Under the pieces are notes generated by a model. That model did no database searches. It had not been told where the DNA came from and was given only the letters and a program-made list of their open reading frames with translations. 7,581 bases of DNA from Desulfobacteraceae bacterium. Its GTDB lineage: Bacteria; Desulfobacterota; Desulfobacteria; Desulfobacterales; Desulfobacteraceae. Location of the stretch: contig JAFLJU010000131.1 of assembly GCA_022712835.1 (NCBI GenBank), forward strand, positions 1-7,581, in the 5' to 3' direction. Position 1 is the first letter of the stretch. Each line of letters opens with the position of its first letter. A program made the translations under genes and the position numbers. Positions 1-6,996 of this stretch are shown here, piece after piece.

Positions 1-1648
1 CACCCGCTTCTTTGATCATTTTTTCAGCCCGATAGATCAGGGCGTCGGCATCATTTCGTGCCATCACCCATTCTTTTTTCTTCCGGTCTTCATCTGCATG
101 GAGCTCAGCTTCCCTGACAAGGGTGTCTATCTCCTGTTTGGAAAGACCCGATGAGGTGGTGATCCTTATGGATTGTTCTTTCCCCGTTGCCTTGTCCTTT
201 GCGGACACATTGACAATACCATTGGCATCAATGTCAAAGGTGACTTCGACCTGGGGTACCCCTCTTGGCGCGGCTGCAAGACCTATCAATTCAAACTGCC
301 CCAGGGTTTTGTTGTCCTGGGACATTTCCCGCTCGCCCTGGAGGACATGGATGGAGACCGCTGGCTGGTTATCCATTGCCGTTGAAAAGGTTTCACTCTT
401 CTGGGTGGGAATGGTAGTATTTTTTTCGATGAGCCGGGTCATCACCCCGCCCATTGTCTCAATGCCCAGGGACAGAGGGGTTACATCCAACAGCAGCACA
501 TCTTTCAGGTCTCCTTTAAGAATGCCGCCCTGGATGGCGGCTCCAAGGGCGACCACTTCGTCCGGGTTCACGCTTTTGTCCGGCTCCTGGCCAAATATTT
601 CTTTGACCAGTTTCTGAACCGCCGGCATCCGGCTCATGCCGCCCACAAGGATCACCCGCCCGATATCGGAAAATTTCATCCCCGCATCCTTGACCACTTG
701 CCTGCACGGGGTTTCAATCCGGTTGATAAGATGGGCCACCAGGGTTTCCAGTTTTGCCCGGGTGAGCTTGATATCCAGGTGCTTGGGGCCGCTTGCATCG
801 GCGGTAATAAAGGGCAGGTTAATTTGGGTTTCCAAGGAAGAAGACAATTCCGTTTTGGCTTTCTCTCCTGCTTCCTTCAGGCGCTGCAATGCCATGGTAT
901 CTTTTCTTAAATCAATGCCCTGATCCCGTTTAAATTCATCGGCTAGAAAATCCAGGATACACAGATCAAAATCTTCGCCGCCAAGATGGGTATCCCCGTT
1001 GGTGGACTTGACTTCAAAAATCCCCTCCCCGATTTCAAGGATGGAGATATCAAAGGTGCCTCCCCCCAAATCAAAAACAGCGATCTTCTCCTCTTGCTTT
1101 TTATCCAGTCCATAGGCCAGGGATGCGGCGGTGGGTTCGTTGATAATCCGCAACACATTAAGACCCGCTATTTTACCGGCATCTTTGGTTGCCTGGCGCT
1201 GGCTGTCATCAAAATAGGCCGGCACGGTGATCACGGCATCGGTCACTTTTTCACCCAGATAGGCCTCGGCTGTTTTTTTGATATCTGCCAGAATAAAGGA
1301 GGATATCTCAGCCGGGCTGTGCGAGCTTTTGTGCAATTTAATTTTCACACCACCTCCCGAAGCTTTTTCTATCCTGTAAGGCAGATTTGGCAAGTCCTTT
1401 TGTACTTCAGGGGCGTCATAGTTTCGCCCGATGAGTCGTTTTACTCCGAAAACCGTATTTTCAGCATTGGTGACCGCCTGTCTTTTGGCGATCTGACCTG
1501 CCAGGCGCTCTCCGTTTTTAGCGGTGGCAATGATGGACGGGGTGGTCCGCCCTCCTTCGGCATTTGTAATGACAATGGGTTTGTCGTTCTCAAGTATGGA
1601 TACACAAGAATTGGTTGTTCCCAGGTCGATTCCGATAACTTTGCTCAT
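1..1648 (-). CDS. dnaK: Molecular chaperone DnaK (Hsp70), C-terminus cut by window edge
   Basis: Cytosolic ATP-dependent Hsp70 chaperone that binds exposed hydrophobic segments of unfolded proteins and works with DnaJ and GrpE. I read 549 uninterrupted codons from ATG 1648. The phosphate-1 motif GIDLGTTNS is at residues 6-14, the invariant Lys70 sits in VKRLIGR, INEPTAA is at 169-175, phosphate-2 DLGGGTFD at 193-200 and the adenosine motif ILVGGMSR at 333-340. The interdomain linker DVLLLD is at 383-388, followed by the beta-sandwich substrate domain and the start of the helical lid. E. coli DnaK is 638 residues, so about 85-90 residues are missing beyond position 1. The start is supported by AGGAGA about 6 bases upstream (1655-1660). 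A separate sigma-70-like promoter lies in the preceding gap. There is no grpE or hrcA immediately upstream, where many bacteria have one, so this may be a second dnaK copy or a rearranged locus. The family assignment is certain; the paralogue status is not. Confidence 0.97.
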   Translation of the reverse strand, partial: MSKVIGIDLGTTNSCVSILENDKPIVITNAEGGRTTPSIIATAKNGERLAGQIAKRQAVTNAENTVFGVKRLIGRNYDAPEVQKDLPNLPYRIEKASGGGVKIKLHKSSHSPAEISSFILADIKKTAEAYLGEKVTDAVITVPAYFDDSQRQATKDAGKIAGLNVLRIINEPTAASLAYGLDKKQEEKIAVFDLGGGTFDISILEIGEGIFEVKSTNGDTHLGGEDFDLCILDFLADEFKRDQGIDLRKDTMALQRLKEAGEKAKTELSSSLETQINLPFITADASGPKHLDIKLTRAKLETLVAHLINRIETPCRQVVKDAGMKFSDIGRVILVGGMSRMPAVQKLVKEIFGQEPDKSVNPDEVVALGAAIQGGILKGDLKDVLLLDVTPLSLGIETMGGVMTRLIEKNTTIPTQKSETFSTAMDNQPAVSIHVLQGEREMSQDNKTLGQFELIGLAAAPRGVPQVEVTFDIDANGIVNVSAKDKATGKEQSIRITTSSGLSKQEIDTLVREAELHADEDRKKKEWVMARNDADALIYRAEKMIKEAG

Positions 1649-1702
1649 TTTCATTCTCCTTGAATAATTATGGTCGGATAAATATGTTTTTCTGACAGAA
1701 CA

Positions 1703-1730
1703 AATGTATGACCAAAAATTCACATGTCAA
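1703..1730 (-). promoter_or_regulatory. Candidate sigma-70 promoter of dnaK
   Basis: On the minus strand a perfect -35 box TTGACA (1730-1725) is followed after 16 bases by TACATT (1708-1703; 4 of 6 matches to TATAAT) in very A+T-rich DNA. Transcription would start near 1696, leaving a leader of about 50 bases before the dnaK ATG. I see neither a CIRCE inverted repeat (TTAGCACTC-N9-GAGTGCTAA) nor a sigma-32 type CCCCAT box, so heat-shock control is not evident from this stretch. Confidence 0.5.
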
Positions 1731-1795
1731 TAAAAAATATATTATCTTTTTCATAATAATCAAAAAAGTAATGAGAAATAAACCGAATTAAGCCC

Positions 1796-2134
1796 CTAAT
1801 CCAGGTCGGATTCTATCTCATCAAAGATATCCTCCAGGGTGTACAGCAGTTTGTCCGCCTGGGCGAGATTCCGGTCGGCAATATTTTCCTGAACCTTTTT
1901 ATGGGTATTCCGAAGAGCGTCCCCATGCCGGAGAAGCACTTCTCGGAGCGAAGTGCCATCGGAATGATACAAAAGGAGATCCAATTGTCCCGCCAATTCA
2001 TAGAGAGAAGGGTCCCGGTCCAAAGAATACGAATCAATCTGTCGTAAATAACGGACCAGCTTGGGATAGACTATTTTCATTTCCCGTTCATAAAAGGGAC
2101 GCACGGTCACGGTCAGCTGCATATATTTGCTCAT
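1796..2134 (-). CDS. Hypothetical 112-residue acidic helical protein
   Basis: I do not recognise this family. The product has 112 residues with no Cys and no Trp, no signal peptide and no membrane segment, so it is probably cytosolic. It looks largely helical: a basic N-terminal part (residues 12-40) leads into leucine-rich helices at about 44-72, and the tail is strongly acidic (EDIFDEIESDLD, 101-112). The start at 2134 is well supported by AAGGAGGG 6 bases upstream (2141-2148); a Met at residue 5 is less likely. The gene begins 19 bases after the stop of the flavodoxin-ferredoxin gene, so the two are almost certainly co-transcribed. It ends in TAG, and dnaK follows after 147 bases from its own promoter. 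The position between a redox protein and a chaperone suggests nothing firm about function; a small adaptor or regulatory protein is only a guess. Confidence 0.85.
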   Translation of the reverse strand: MSKYMQLTVTVRPFYEREMKIVYPKLVRYLRQIDSYSLDRDPSLYELAGQLDLLLYHSDGTSLREVLLRHGDALRNTHKKVQENIADRNLAQADKLLYTLEDIFDEIESDLD

Positions 2135-2153
2135 GGGGAACCCTCCTTGCGGT

Positions 2154-2969
2154 TTACTTGTTCAACAGGCCCAAATAGGTCTGGGGTTCTTTCCTCTGGG
2201 CACAATTTTCACTGAGCCATTTTGCCTTGTCCCGCATGGGACCCGCTTTCAGGAGACGAGCCTGCTGGGGGCATGCTTTGATACAGGCACAGCAAAATAT
2301 ACACCGGTCATCCATGGTTGAATAATGGTTGGCTTCATCAATGGCCTCCTTGGGACATGCCGCCGCACAAATTCCGCAATCATCACAGTCTTGAGTAACA
2401 TCGATAAAATCAAACCCCCCATTGCCCATGCCCTCTTTATAAGGAAAATTTCCCGGCACTTCAACGGGCGAAATATCTGCCAGCGTTTCAATGTTCATCA
2501 AAAAACCGGCTATCTGCTGGCCAAATAAAAAGGCCTTTTCAAGGTCCTGCTCATCCGGCCTGTTTGGGGCGATTAAAAACTCATTATCGGAAAAAGAATG
2601 TTCTCCGATAAAGGCACCGCCAGCAACGGGAACAAACCCTGAATCAACCACAATATTTTTCAGTTCCAACAGGGCATCCTCAAACTCGCGATTTCCGTAT
2701 AAAACCACCACAACTGCCAGGGAGCCCGATCCCTTAATGGTTTTTAGATAATCTGCGGCATCCTTTGCAACTCGCCCGGCATAGACCGGCACACCGATAA
2801 GCACCACCTCATTTTCAAACACCGGGGCGACCTGGTTCCTGACCTCGGGCATCGTAATGTCAAAAATCCTGGGAGACTCCTGGCCAAGACCCCTTGCGAT
2901 CTCCTCAAGAATAATTCCGGTGGTAGAAGTGGGACTAAAATAAATCAATGACATATTTTCAACGGTCAT
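2154..2969 (-). CDS. EFR1-type flavodoxin domain fused to bis-[4Fe-4S] ferredoxin
   Basis: A 271-residue electron-transfer protein with two modules. The N-terminal part is flavodoxin-like: an FMN phosphate loop SPTSTTG at residues 12-18, the flavin-contacting segment PVYAGR at 61-66 and YGNREFEDAL at 91-100. The C-terminal part carries two ferredoxin motifs, C195-x2-C198-x2-C201-x3-C205-P and C223-x2-C226-x2-C229-x3-C233-P, each suited to one [4Fe-4S] cluster; C227 and C256 are extra. This layout matches the EFR1 family, common in strict anaerobes and usually of unknown partner; it is expected in the cytosol. The start at 2969 has AAGGAGG 9 bases upstream (2979-2985); Met6 is an alternative but has poorer spacing. 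It is the first gene of a unit with the 112-residue protein. A strong terminator lies between it and the lactonase gene, so it probably does not belong to the butyrolactone cluster. Confidence 0.93.
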   Translation of the reverse strand: MTVENMSLIYFSPTSTTGIILEEIARGLGQESPRIFDITMPEVRNQVAPVFENEVVLIGVPVYAGRVAKDAADYLKTIKGSGSLAVVVVLYGNREFEDALLELKNIVVDSGFVPVAGGAFIGEHSFSDNEFLIAPNRPDEQDLEKAFLFGQQIAGFLMNIETLADISPVEVPGNFPYKEGMGNGGFDFIDVTQDCDDCGICAAACPKEAIDEANHYSTMDDRCIFCCACIKACPQQARLLKAGPMRDKAKWLSENCAQRKEPQTYLGLLNK

Positions 2970-3012
2970 GTTTTGGATCCTCCTTGGATATTGTTTATTT
3001 CAACAGTTACAT

Positions 3013-3064
3013 CATTGTCACTACTAAGGCCATTGGTTACCAGAATCCGTTCACAATGACAATG
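3013..3064. repeat. 8-bp inverted repeat upstream of the flavodoxin-ferredoxin gene
   Basis: CATTGTCA (3013-3020) and its exact complement TGACAATG (3057-3064) flank 36 bases, 44-95 bases ahead of the flavodoxin-ferredoxin start codon. They could be operator half-sites or chance. No convincing -35/-10 pair is visible around them. Confidence 0.3.
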
Positions 3065-3091
3065 TTCATTCCGATCCAAATCCACCGCCTA

Positions 3092-3112
3092 TTTTTTTTT
3101 AGCCCCCCCCCC
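3092..3112. repeat. Adjacent homopolymer tracts T9 and C10
   Basis: Nine T (3092-3100), then AG, then ten C (3103-3112), in the gap upstream of the flavodoxin-ferredoxin gene and just past the lactonase terminator. The C tract can pair with G5 at 3124-3128, making a second stem after the terminator. Long mononucleotide runs are prone to slippage in replication and to miscounting in sequencing. Confidence 0.7.
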
Positions 3113-3129
3113 AAAGATAAATCGGGGGA

Positions 3130-3165
3130 AAAATGATACGGGGGACCCAATACTAAGGTCCCCCG
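3130..3165 (-). terminator. Rho-independent terminator of the lactonase/AbfT/AbfD cluster
   Basis: Read on the minus strand, a perfect 9-bp stem CGGGGGACC (3165-3157) / GGTCCCCCG (3147-3139) with a 9-base loop is followed by TATCATTTTT (3138-3129). It lies 37 bases past the lactonase stop codon. The U run begins a few bases after the stem, slightly later than ideal, but the stem is strong. The plus-strand side has no T run, so it works in one direction only. Confidence 0.75.
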
Positions 3166-3201
3166 CCGTGGTCATGGTAACAATTCAAATCACACAGATT
3201 T

Positions 3202-3981
3202 TCAGGAATAATATTCCGGTGCCTGTTTGAATTGCTTCCAGGCTTCAGGGTCATGGCCGGTCACAATTTTCACCCCTCGGGACTCCTGTAAAAAGCGCAT
3301 GCGTTCCACCGAGCGCACGGTTTCACCGGCGCTCCACATCAAACCGGGAAGGGTGCCATTTTCCAGATTGTCGCTGGTATAGCAGGCGTCGGCTGCAAAA
3401 AACATCGGCCCGCTTTCAGGCAGGTTGACCAGGATGGACTGGTGCCCCGGAGTATGCCCCGGGGTAAAATAAATTTGTATGGCCCCGTCATCAAAGAGGT
3501 CAAATTTATCGTCATCCCAGCCATTGAGAATAAACCAGTCCACATCCTTGTCAAAATCCTTTCGAATATAAGCCGCCTTCATATAGGGATCCGGAACATA
3601 GGCAAAATGCAGTTCGTCGCGCTGGACAATATAACGGGCATTGGGAAAATGGCCCACACAGCCAGCATGGTCCAGATGCAGGTGGGAGAGGATGACATAT
3701 TTAATTTCTTCGGCTGAGCACCCCGCCTTTTCAATGGCATTGACACACCATTGTTCCTGGGTCATGACCGGATCATAGGCTGCGAGAACATCTCCCCAGT
3801 GTTCTTCTTTCTCATTAATAGTTTCAAAGGCACACCCCGTGTCAAACAAAACTTTTCCCTGGGGATGATCGATGAGAAGGAAGGGGACGGGTACTTCAAA
3901 GTCATCTCCCACACCACTATTGAGGGTAAAATAGTGCTTCTGGCTTTTCAGGGTACCGGCTTCAAAAAAATAAAGCTTCAT
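3202..3981 (-). CDS. AttM/BlcC-like lactonase (gamma-butyrolactone or N-acyl-homoserine lactone hydrolase), metallo-beta-lactamase fold
   Basis: A 259-residue dinuclear-zinc hydrolase that opens lactone rings, probably cytosolic (no signal peptide). The metal-binding signature HLHLDH is at residues 100-105, with His176 in TPGHTPGH, the bridging Asp198 in ADACY and His243 in TGHDP. Tyr201 matches the catalytic Tyr194 of AiiA. All seven ligands of the AHL-lactonase family are present. From memory, the blocks GTLKSQKH, EVPVPFLLI, YIRKDFDK, ETVRSVERMR and VTGHDPEAWKQFKQAPEYY follow Agrobacterium AttM/BlcC more closely than Bacillus AiiA. AttM/BlcC cleaves gamma-butyrolactone to 4-hydroxybutyrate and can also act on AHLs. 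The start at 3981 has AAGGAG 6 bases upstream (3988-3993). It is the last gene of the cluster, 90 bases after abfT, and its likely product, 4-hydroxybutyrate, is the AbfT substrate. This context favours gamma-butyrolactone over quorum signals; the fold is certain, the substrate inferred. Confidence 0.93.
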   Translation of the reverse strand: MKLYFFEAGTLKSQKHYFTLNSGVGDDFEVPVPFLLIDHPQGKVLFDTGCAFETINEKEEHWGDVLAAYDPVMTQEQWCVNAIEKAGCSAEEIKYVILSHLHLDHAGCVGHFPNARYIVQRDELHFAYVPDPYMKAAYIRKDFDKDVDWFILNGWDDDKFDLFDDGAIQIYFTPGHTPGHQSILVNLPESGPMFFAADACYTSDNLENGTLPGLMWSAGETVRSVERMRFLQESRGVKIVTGHDPEAWKQFKQAPEYYS

Positions 3982-4023
3982 GGAATTCTCCTTGGTGTTA
4001 AGGTTAATTTAGGCTTCAGTTTA

Positions 4024-4054
4024 CTAAAAGATAGCCCCGCATCCAGGCCGGGCC
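4024..4054 (-). terminator. Weak hairpin between abfT and the lactonase gene
   Basis: On the minus strand, GCCCG (4053-4049) can pair with CGGGGC (4039-4034) around a loop of about 9 bases with one bulged base, followed by TATCTTTTAG. This is a poor terminator at best. It could be a partial attenuator that lowers lactonase expression relative to abfT/abfD, or an mRNA processing stem. Confidence 0.3.
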
Positions 4055-4071
4055 GAAAATATTAAGGCGGT

Positions 4072-5373
4072 TTAAGACGATTCCTGGATGGACGCCTTCC
4101 AGTTCCTTTGCAATTCTTCTTGAAATTCTGGTGCAGCAATCTCCACCAGGGCCTTTGCACGCTCTTTAACGGTTTTCCCCCTCAATTGGGCGATGCCGTG
4201 TTCAGTAACCACGTAGTCCACATCATTGCGGGAGGTGGTTACTGCCTGGCCGGGTGCCAGGGTAGCCACGATCCGAGATACCTTGCCCCTAGCTGCAGTG
4301 GCTGGCATGGCAATGATACTCCGCCCCCCCCTGGACCGCCGGGCCCCCCGAATAAAATCCACCTGGCCGCCCACTCCGCTGAACTGCCTGGGTCCCAGGG
4401 TGTCGGCTGCCACTTGGCCAAAAAGATCCACTGCAATGGCTGAATTTATGGAGACCATATTGTCGTTCTGGGCGATGATGAAAGGATTGTTGGTGTAGTC
4501 TACCGGGTGGCACTCGATCATGGAGTTATTGTCCAGCCACTGGTAAAATTTGCGGGTGCCCATGGCAAAGGTGATGATGATTTTGGAAGTGTGCAGGTTC
4601 TTGCGGCGGCCGTTGATCACCCCATTTTCCACCAGATGCATCACCCCGTCTGATACCATCTCCGAGTGAATACCCAGATCTTTTTTATCATTGAGAAAGG
4701 ACAAGGTTGCATCGGGAATGGCACCTATACCCAGCTGAAGACAGTCACCGTCCCGGATCAATTGGGCGGCATGAGACCCGATGGCCTGCTCCAAATCACC
4801 GATAACAGGGGGTTTCATCTCGATGATGGGTCTTTGGCTCAGCACGAAATGATCAATCTGACTGACATGGAGACTGGCATTGCCAAAAGTCCTGGGCATG
4901 TGGGGCGTGACCTCGGCAATTACCTTTTTAGCGCTCAGGGCGGCCTGGCGGGTGTAATCCACGGAAACACCCAGGGAAACATTCCCGACCTTGTCCGGCG
5001 GAGACACGGTGATCATGGCTACATCCACGGGCAGCACCTTGTCACGGAACAGCCAGGGAATTTCCGAGAAAAAGCAAGGGGTATAGTCTGCCCGGCCATC
5101 GGCAATAGCTGCACGGGTGTTGCCGCCGGCAAACAATGAATTATGGCGGAAGGATCCGGCATACTCAGGTTGACAATAGGGGCTTTCCCCCATGGAAACC
5201 ATATGAACAATTTCCACCTGTTTAAGCTCCTTGGCCCGTTTGACCAGGGCCTCGAGCACAGGTTCCGGTGAGCCGCAGGCATGGGCCGCCACCACCCGGT
5301 CTCCTGACCGTACAAAGGCTGCGGCCTCATCCAGGCCGACCTGCCTGGATTCATAATACGCTTTCCAATTCAT
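4072..5373 (-). CDS. abfT: 4-hydroxybutyrate CoA-transferase (acetyl-CoA hydrolase/transferase family)
   Basis: A 433-residue family I CoA-transferase that moves CoA from acetyl-CoA (or a similar acyl-CoA) to 4-hydroxybutyrate, giving 4-hydroxybutyryl-CoA in the cytosol. The catalytic glutamate, which forms the glutamyl-CoA thioester, sits in GIHSEM at residues 234-239. It is Glu238, the same number as the active-site Glu reported for AbfT of Clostridium aminobutyricum. Other family marks are HACGSPE (31-37), LGIGAIPDA (214-222), the CoA-site loop GVGGQVDF (333-340) and VTEHGIAQLRGKT (389-401). The length matches the family. The start at 5373 has AAAAGGAGC 8 bases upstream (5382-5390). It lies 69 bases after abfD and 90 before the lactonase gene, all on one strand. 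The abfD neighbour strongly supports 4-hydroxybutyrate as substrate; a butyryl- or acetyl-CoA:acetate transferase would be the alternative for this fold. Confidence 0.92.
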   Translation of the reverse strand: MNWKAYYESRQVGLDEAAAFVRSGDRVVAAHACGSPEPVLEALVKRAKELKQVEIVHMVSMGESPYCQPEYAGSFRHNSLFAGGNTRAAIADGRADYTPCFFSEIPWLFRDKVLPVDVAMITVSPPDKVGNVSLGVSVDYTRQAALSAKKVIAEVTPHMPRTFGNASLHVSQIDHFVLSQRPIIEMKPPVIGDLEQAIGSHAAQLIRDGDCLQLGIGAIPDATLSFLNDKKDLGIHSEMVSDGVMHLVENGVINGRRKNLHTSKIIITFAMGTRKFYQWLDNNSMIECHPVDYTNNPFIIAQNDNMVSINSAIAVDLFGQVAADTLGPRQFSGVGGQVDFIRGARRSRGGRSIIAMPATAARGKVSRIVATLAPGQAVTTSRNDVDYVVTEHGIAQLRGKTVKERAKALVEIAAPEFQEELQRNWKASIQESS

Positions 5374-5442
5374 AGTGATCTGCTCCTTTTAGATTCGATG
5401 ATCTTTCAATTGAGTTTCAATGCCTGGGATCAATTATTGGGG

Positions 5443-6891
5443 TCAATGTTTGGGCTCTATGCCACAGAGTTTCTTGGCCAGCTTCTGCTTGGTCCCAAGG
5501 TTGACCTGGCGGGAGATCATGATGCGCTGGGCCTGGGGAGAACCTGCTCCGTGCATGGATTCGGTCAGATATCCCACGGCGGCTGTGCCCAGGGTGAGGT
5601 TCTCAATGAGACGCAAAATCCGCATCCTGTTTTCCAGAGGCACCTCCGGATTTGTCTGGAAATATTTTTTGACCCATTTGCCTGTTTCAGGCGAATGCAA
5701 ATCCTTTTCCGAGGGCAGAGTGACCATGAGGCCGCCGGCCACATCCTGTGCCAGGCGGGCTATTTCATAGGGCAGCCGGGTAACGTTCTGCTTGTGCACA
5801 TTGGCCAGCAGGGTGTTGACATAATAGGTGCCCGAGGGTTCCTGATGACCCTCACAGGCACAGGCAATACAGCCGCAAAACAGGGTCTCGTTGAGCTGAT
5901 TCATCTCGATGATCTTGTCTTTGATGTGGGAGGCCCTTGCCGCACCGTTATATTCGGCAATGGTCTGGGTAGCCCCGATGAGTACATCCCCCACACCCAC
6001 CTTGCAGGCATAACTCTGGCGATGGTAGGAGGCAAACTGCTCCACAAGCTGGCCGGCAAACTCATGTTCACCCAACATGAATACCCTATTCCAGGGGACA
6101 AAGACGTCATCAAACACCACCAGGGCCTCATGGCCACCGTAAAGCACATTGCCCACATCAAAGGTGTTGCCTTCCAGTTTGCGGGTATCGCAGGACTGGC
6201 GACCCATGATATAGAGGATGCCTTCGGTGTCCGCAGGCAGGGCAAAGGAGACGGCATAATCCTTATCCTTTGGTCCCATGGAAATGGTCGGCATCACAAT
6301 GACCTCGTGGGAGTTGACCGCGCCGGTCTGATGGGCCTTGGCCCCCCTGACCACAATCCCATCCTTTTTTTCCTCTACAACCCTCAGATACAGGTCCGGG
6401 TCGTGCTGGCCATGGGGAGGCAGGCTGCGGTCTCCCTTGGGATCGGTCATGGCCCCGTCGCAGGTCAGATCGTTTTCCTGGACATGGGCCAGGTAGCTTA
6501 AAAACCTGGCATGGTATTCGCTCCCGTATTCCTGATCGATGTCGTAGGTGGTCATGGATAAAGCGTTAAGGGCATCCATCCCCACGCAGCGCTGGAAGCA
6601 GCACCCGGTGTGGGCCCCCATGAGCCGTCCCATTTTACTTTTTTTCACCAGATCATCCACCCCCTGGTGGATATGGGTAAACCGGTTGATTTTCTTTCCC
6701 GAAAGGTGGGAGGTGGCGGTCATCAGATCTTCAAATTCCGGCTTATGGGCCATTTCATAGGTCTGGGCCACAGCCTTCATACTCGGACGGATGATGGGAT
6801 GATCCACCACATTGGTGACCTTCTCCCCGAACATGAAAACATTCAGGTTCAGTTTTCTCAGACTGGCTTCATACTGCTCTGCGTTCATCAT
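5443..6891 (-). CDS. abfD: 4-hydroxybutyryl-CoA dehydratase / vinylacetyl-CoA delta-isomerase
   Basis: A 482-residue FAD and [4Fe-4S] enzyme that dehydrates 4-hydroxybutyryl-CoA to crotonyl-CoA by a ketyl-radical mechanism. It belongs to the acyl-CoA-dehydrogenase-like / 4-hydroxyphenylacetate 3-hydroxylase family, is cytosolic and oxygen-sensitive, and is a homotetramer in the Clostridium enzyme. Cluster ligands are visible: Cys98 and Cys102 in CCFQRC, His290 in SYHRQSY, and Cys296. Residues matching the studied Clostridium active site are Gln100, Thr189 (AHQTG), Glu255 (GGHEAL), Tyr294, Lys297 and Glu444 (LTESMHGAGSPQAQ). Clostridium AbfD, as I recall it, has SYGGCK where this protein has SYACK, so one residue is missing beside the cluster. 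The first in-frame ATG after a TAA (6912-6910) is 6891, giving MMNAEQY, close to the known N-terminus; a GGAG lies 11 bases upstream (6903-6906). It is the first gene of the cluster, 69 bases ahead of abfT, downstream of a sigma-54 activator gene. A related dehydratase with another substrate cannot be excluded. Confidence 0.93.
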   Translation of the reverse strand: MMNAEQYEASLRKLNLNVFMFGEKVTNVVDHPIIRPSMKAVAQTYEMAHKPEFEDLMTATSHLSGKKINRFTHIHQGVDDLVKKSKMGRLMGAHTGCCFQRCVGMDALNALSMTTYDIDQEYGSEYHARFLSYLAHVQENDLTCDGAMTDPKGDRSLPPHGQHDPDLYLRVVEEKKDGIVVRGAKAHQTGAVNSHEVIVMPTISMGPKDKDYAVSFALPADTEGILYIMGRQSCDTRKLEGNTFDVGNVLYGGHEALVVFDDVFVPWNRVFMLGEHEFAGQLVEQFASYHRQSYACKVGVGDVLIGATQTIAEYNGAARASHIKDKIIEMNQLNETLFCGCIACACEGHQEPSGTYYVNTLLANVHKQNVTRLPYEIARLAQDVAGGLMVTLPSEKDLHSPETGKWVKKYFQTNPEVPLENRMRILRLIENLTLGTAAVGYLTESMHGAGSPQAQRIMISRQVNLGTKQKLAKKLCGIEPKH

Positions 6892-6909
6892 TTTGGGCGT
6901 TTCTCCATC

Positions 6910-6948
6910 TTAATGATATTGTTCCGGGAACAGACCTTCCCAAGGCAT
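6910..6948 (-). CDS. Possible 12-codon leader peptide MPWEGLFPEQYH ahead of abfD
   Basis: ATG 6948 is preceded at an ideal 7 bases by AAGGAG (6956-6961) and runs 12 codons to TAA (6912-6910), 18 bases before the abfD start and in the same frame as abfD. It contains a small hairpin (6926-6941, 5-bp stem, 6-base loop). It could set up translational coupling or attenuation of abfD, or be a chance reading frame. The peptide has no run of one amino acid that would point to classical attenuation. The Shine-Dalgarno is better spaced than that of abfD itself. Confidence 0.3.
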   Translation of the reverse strand: MPWEGLFPEQYH

Positions 6949-6975
6949 CCCGTGTCTCCTTGATATGGTATTTTT

Positions 6976-6996
6976 TCAGTACATCTCCATCTCCTT
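6976..6996 (-). other. Minimal ORF (Met-Tyr-stop) with strong Shine-Dalgarno in the abfD leader
   Basis: AAGGAG (6996-6991) stands 6 bases before ATG-TAC-TGA (6984-6976); an in-frame ATG at 6990 would give Met-Glu-Met-Tyr. With the 12-codon frame downstream and abfD itself, this makes three Shine-Dalgarno/ATG units within about 105 bases. It may be a ribosome-standby or minigene arrangement, or a by-product of a purine-rich leader. Confidence 0.25.

Noticed and set aside
986..1663. 225-codon open frame on the plus strand opposite dnaK
   Set aside because: Antisense to the highly conserved ATPase domain of dnaK, with no recognisable product.
5398..6501. 367-codon open frame on the plus strand opposite abfD
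   Set aside because: It lies wholly against a gene with conserved catalytic residues, the product resembles no family, and no good ribosome site precedes it. It is an antisense by-product of codon bias.
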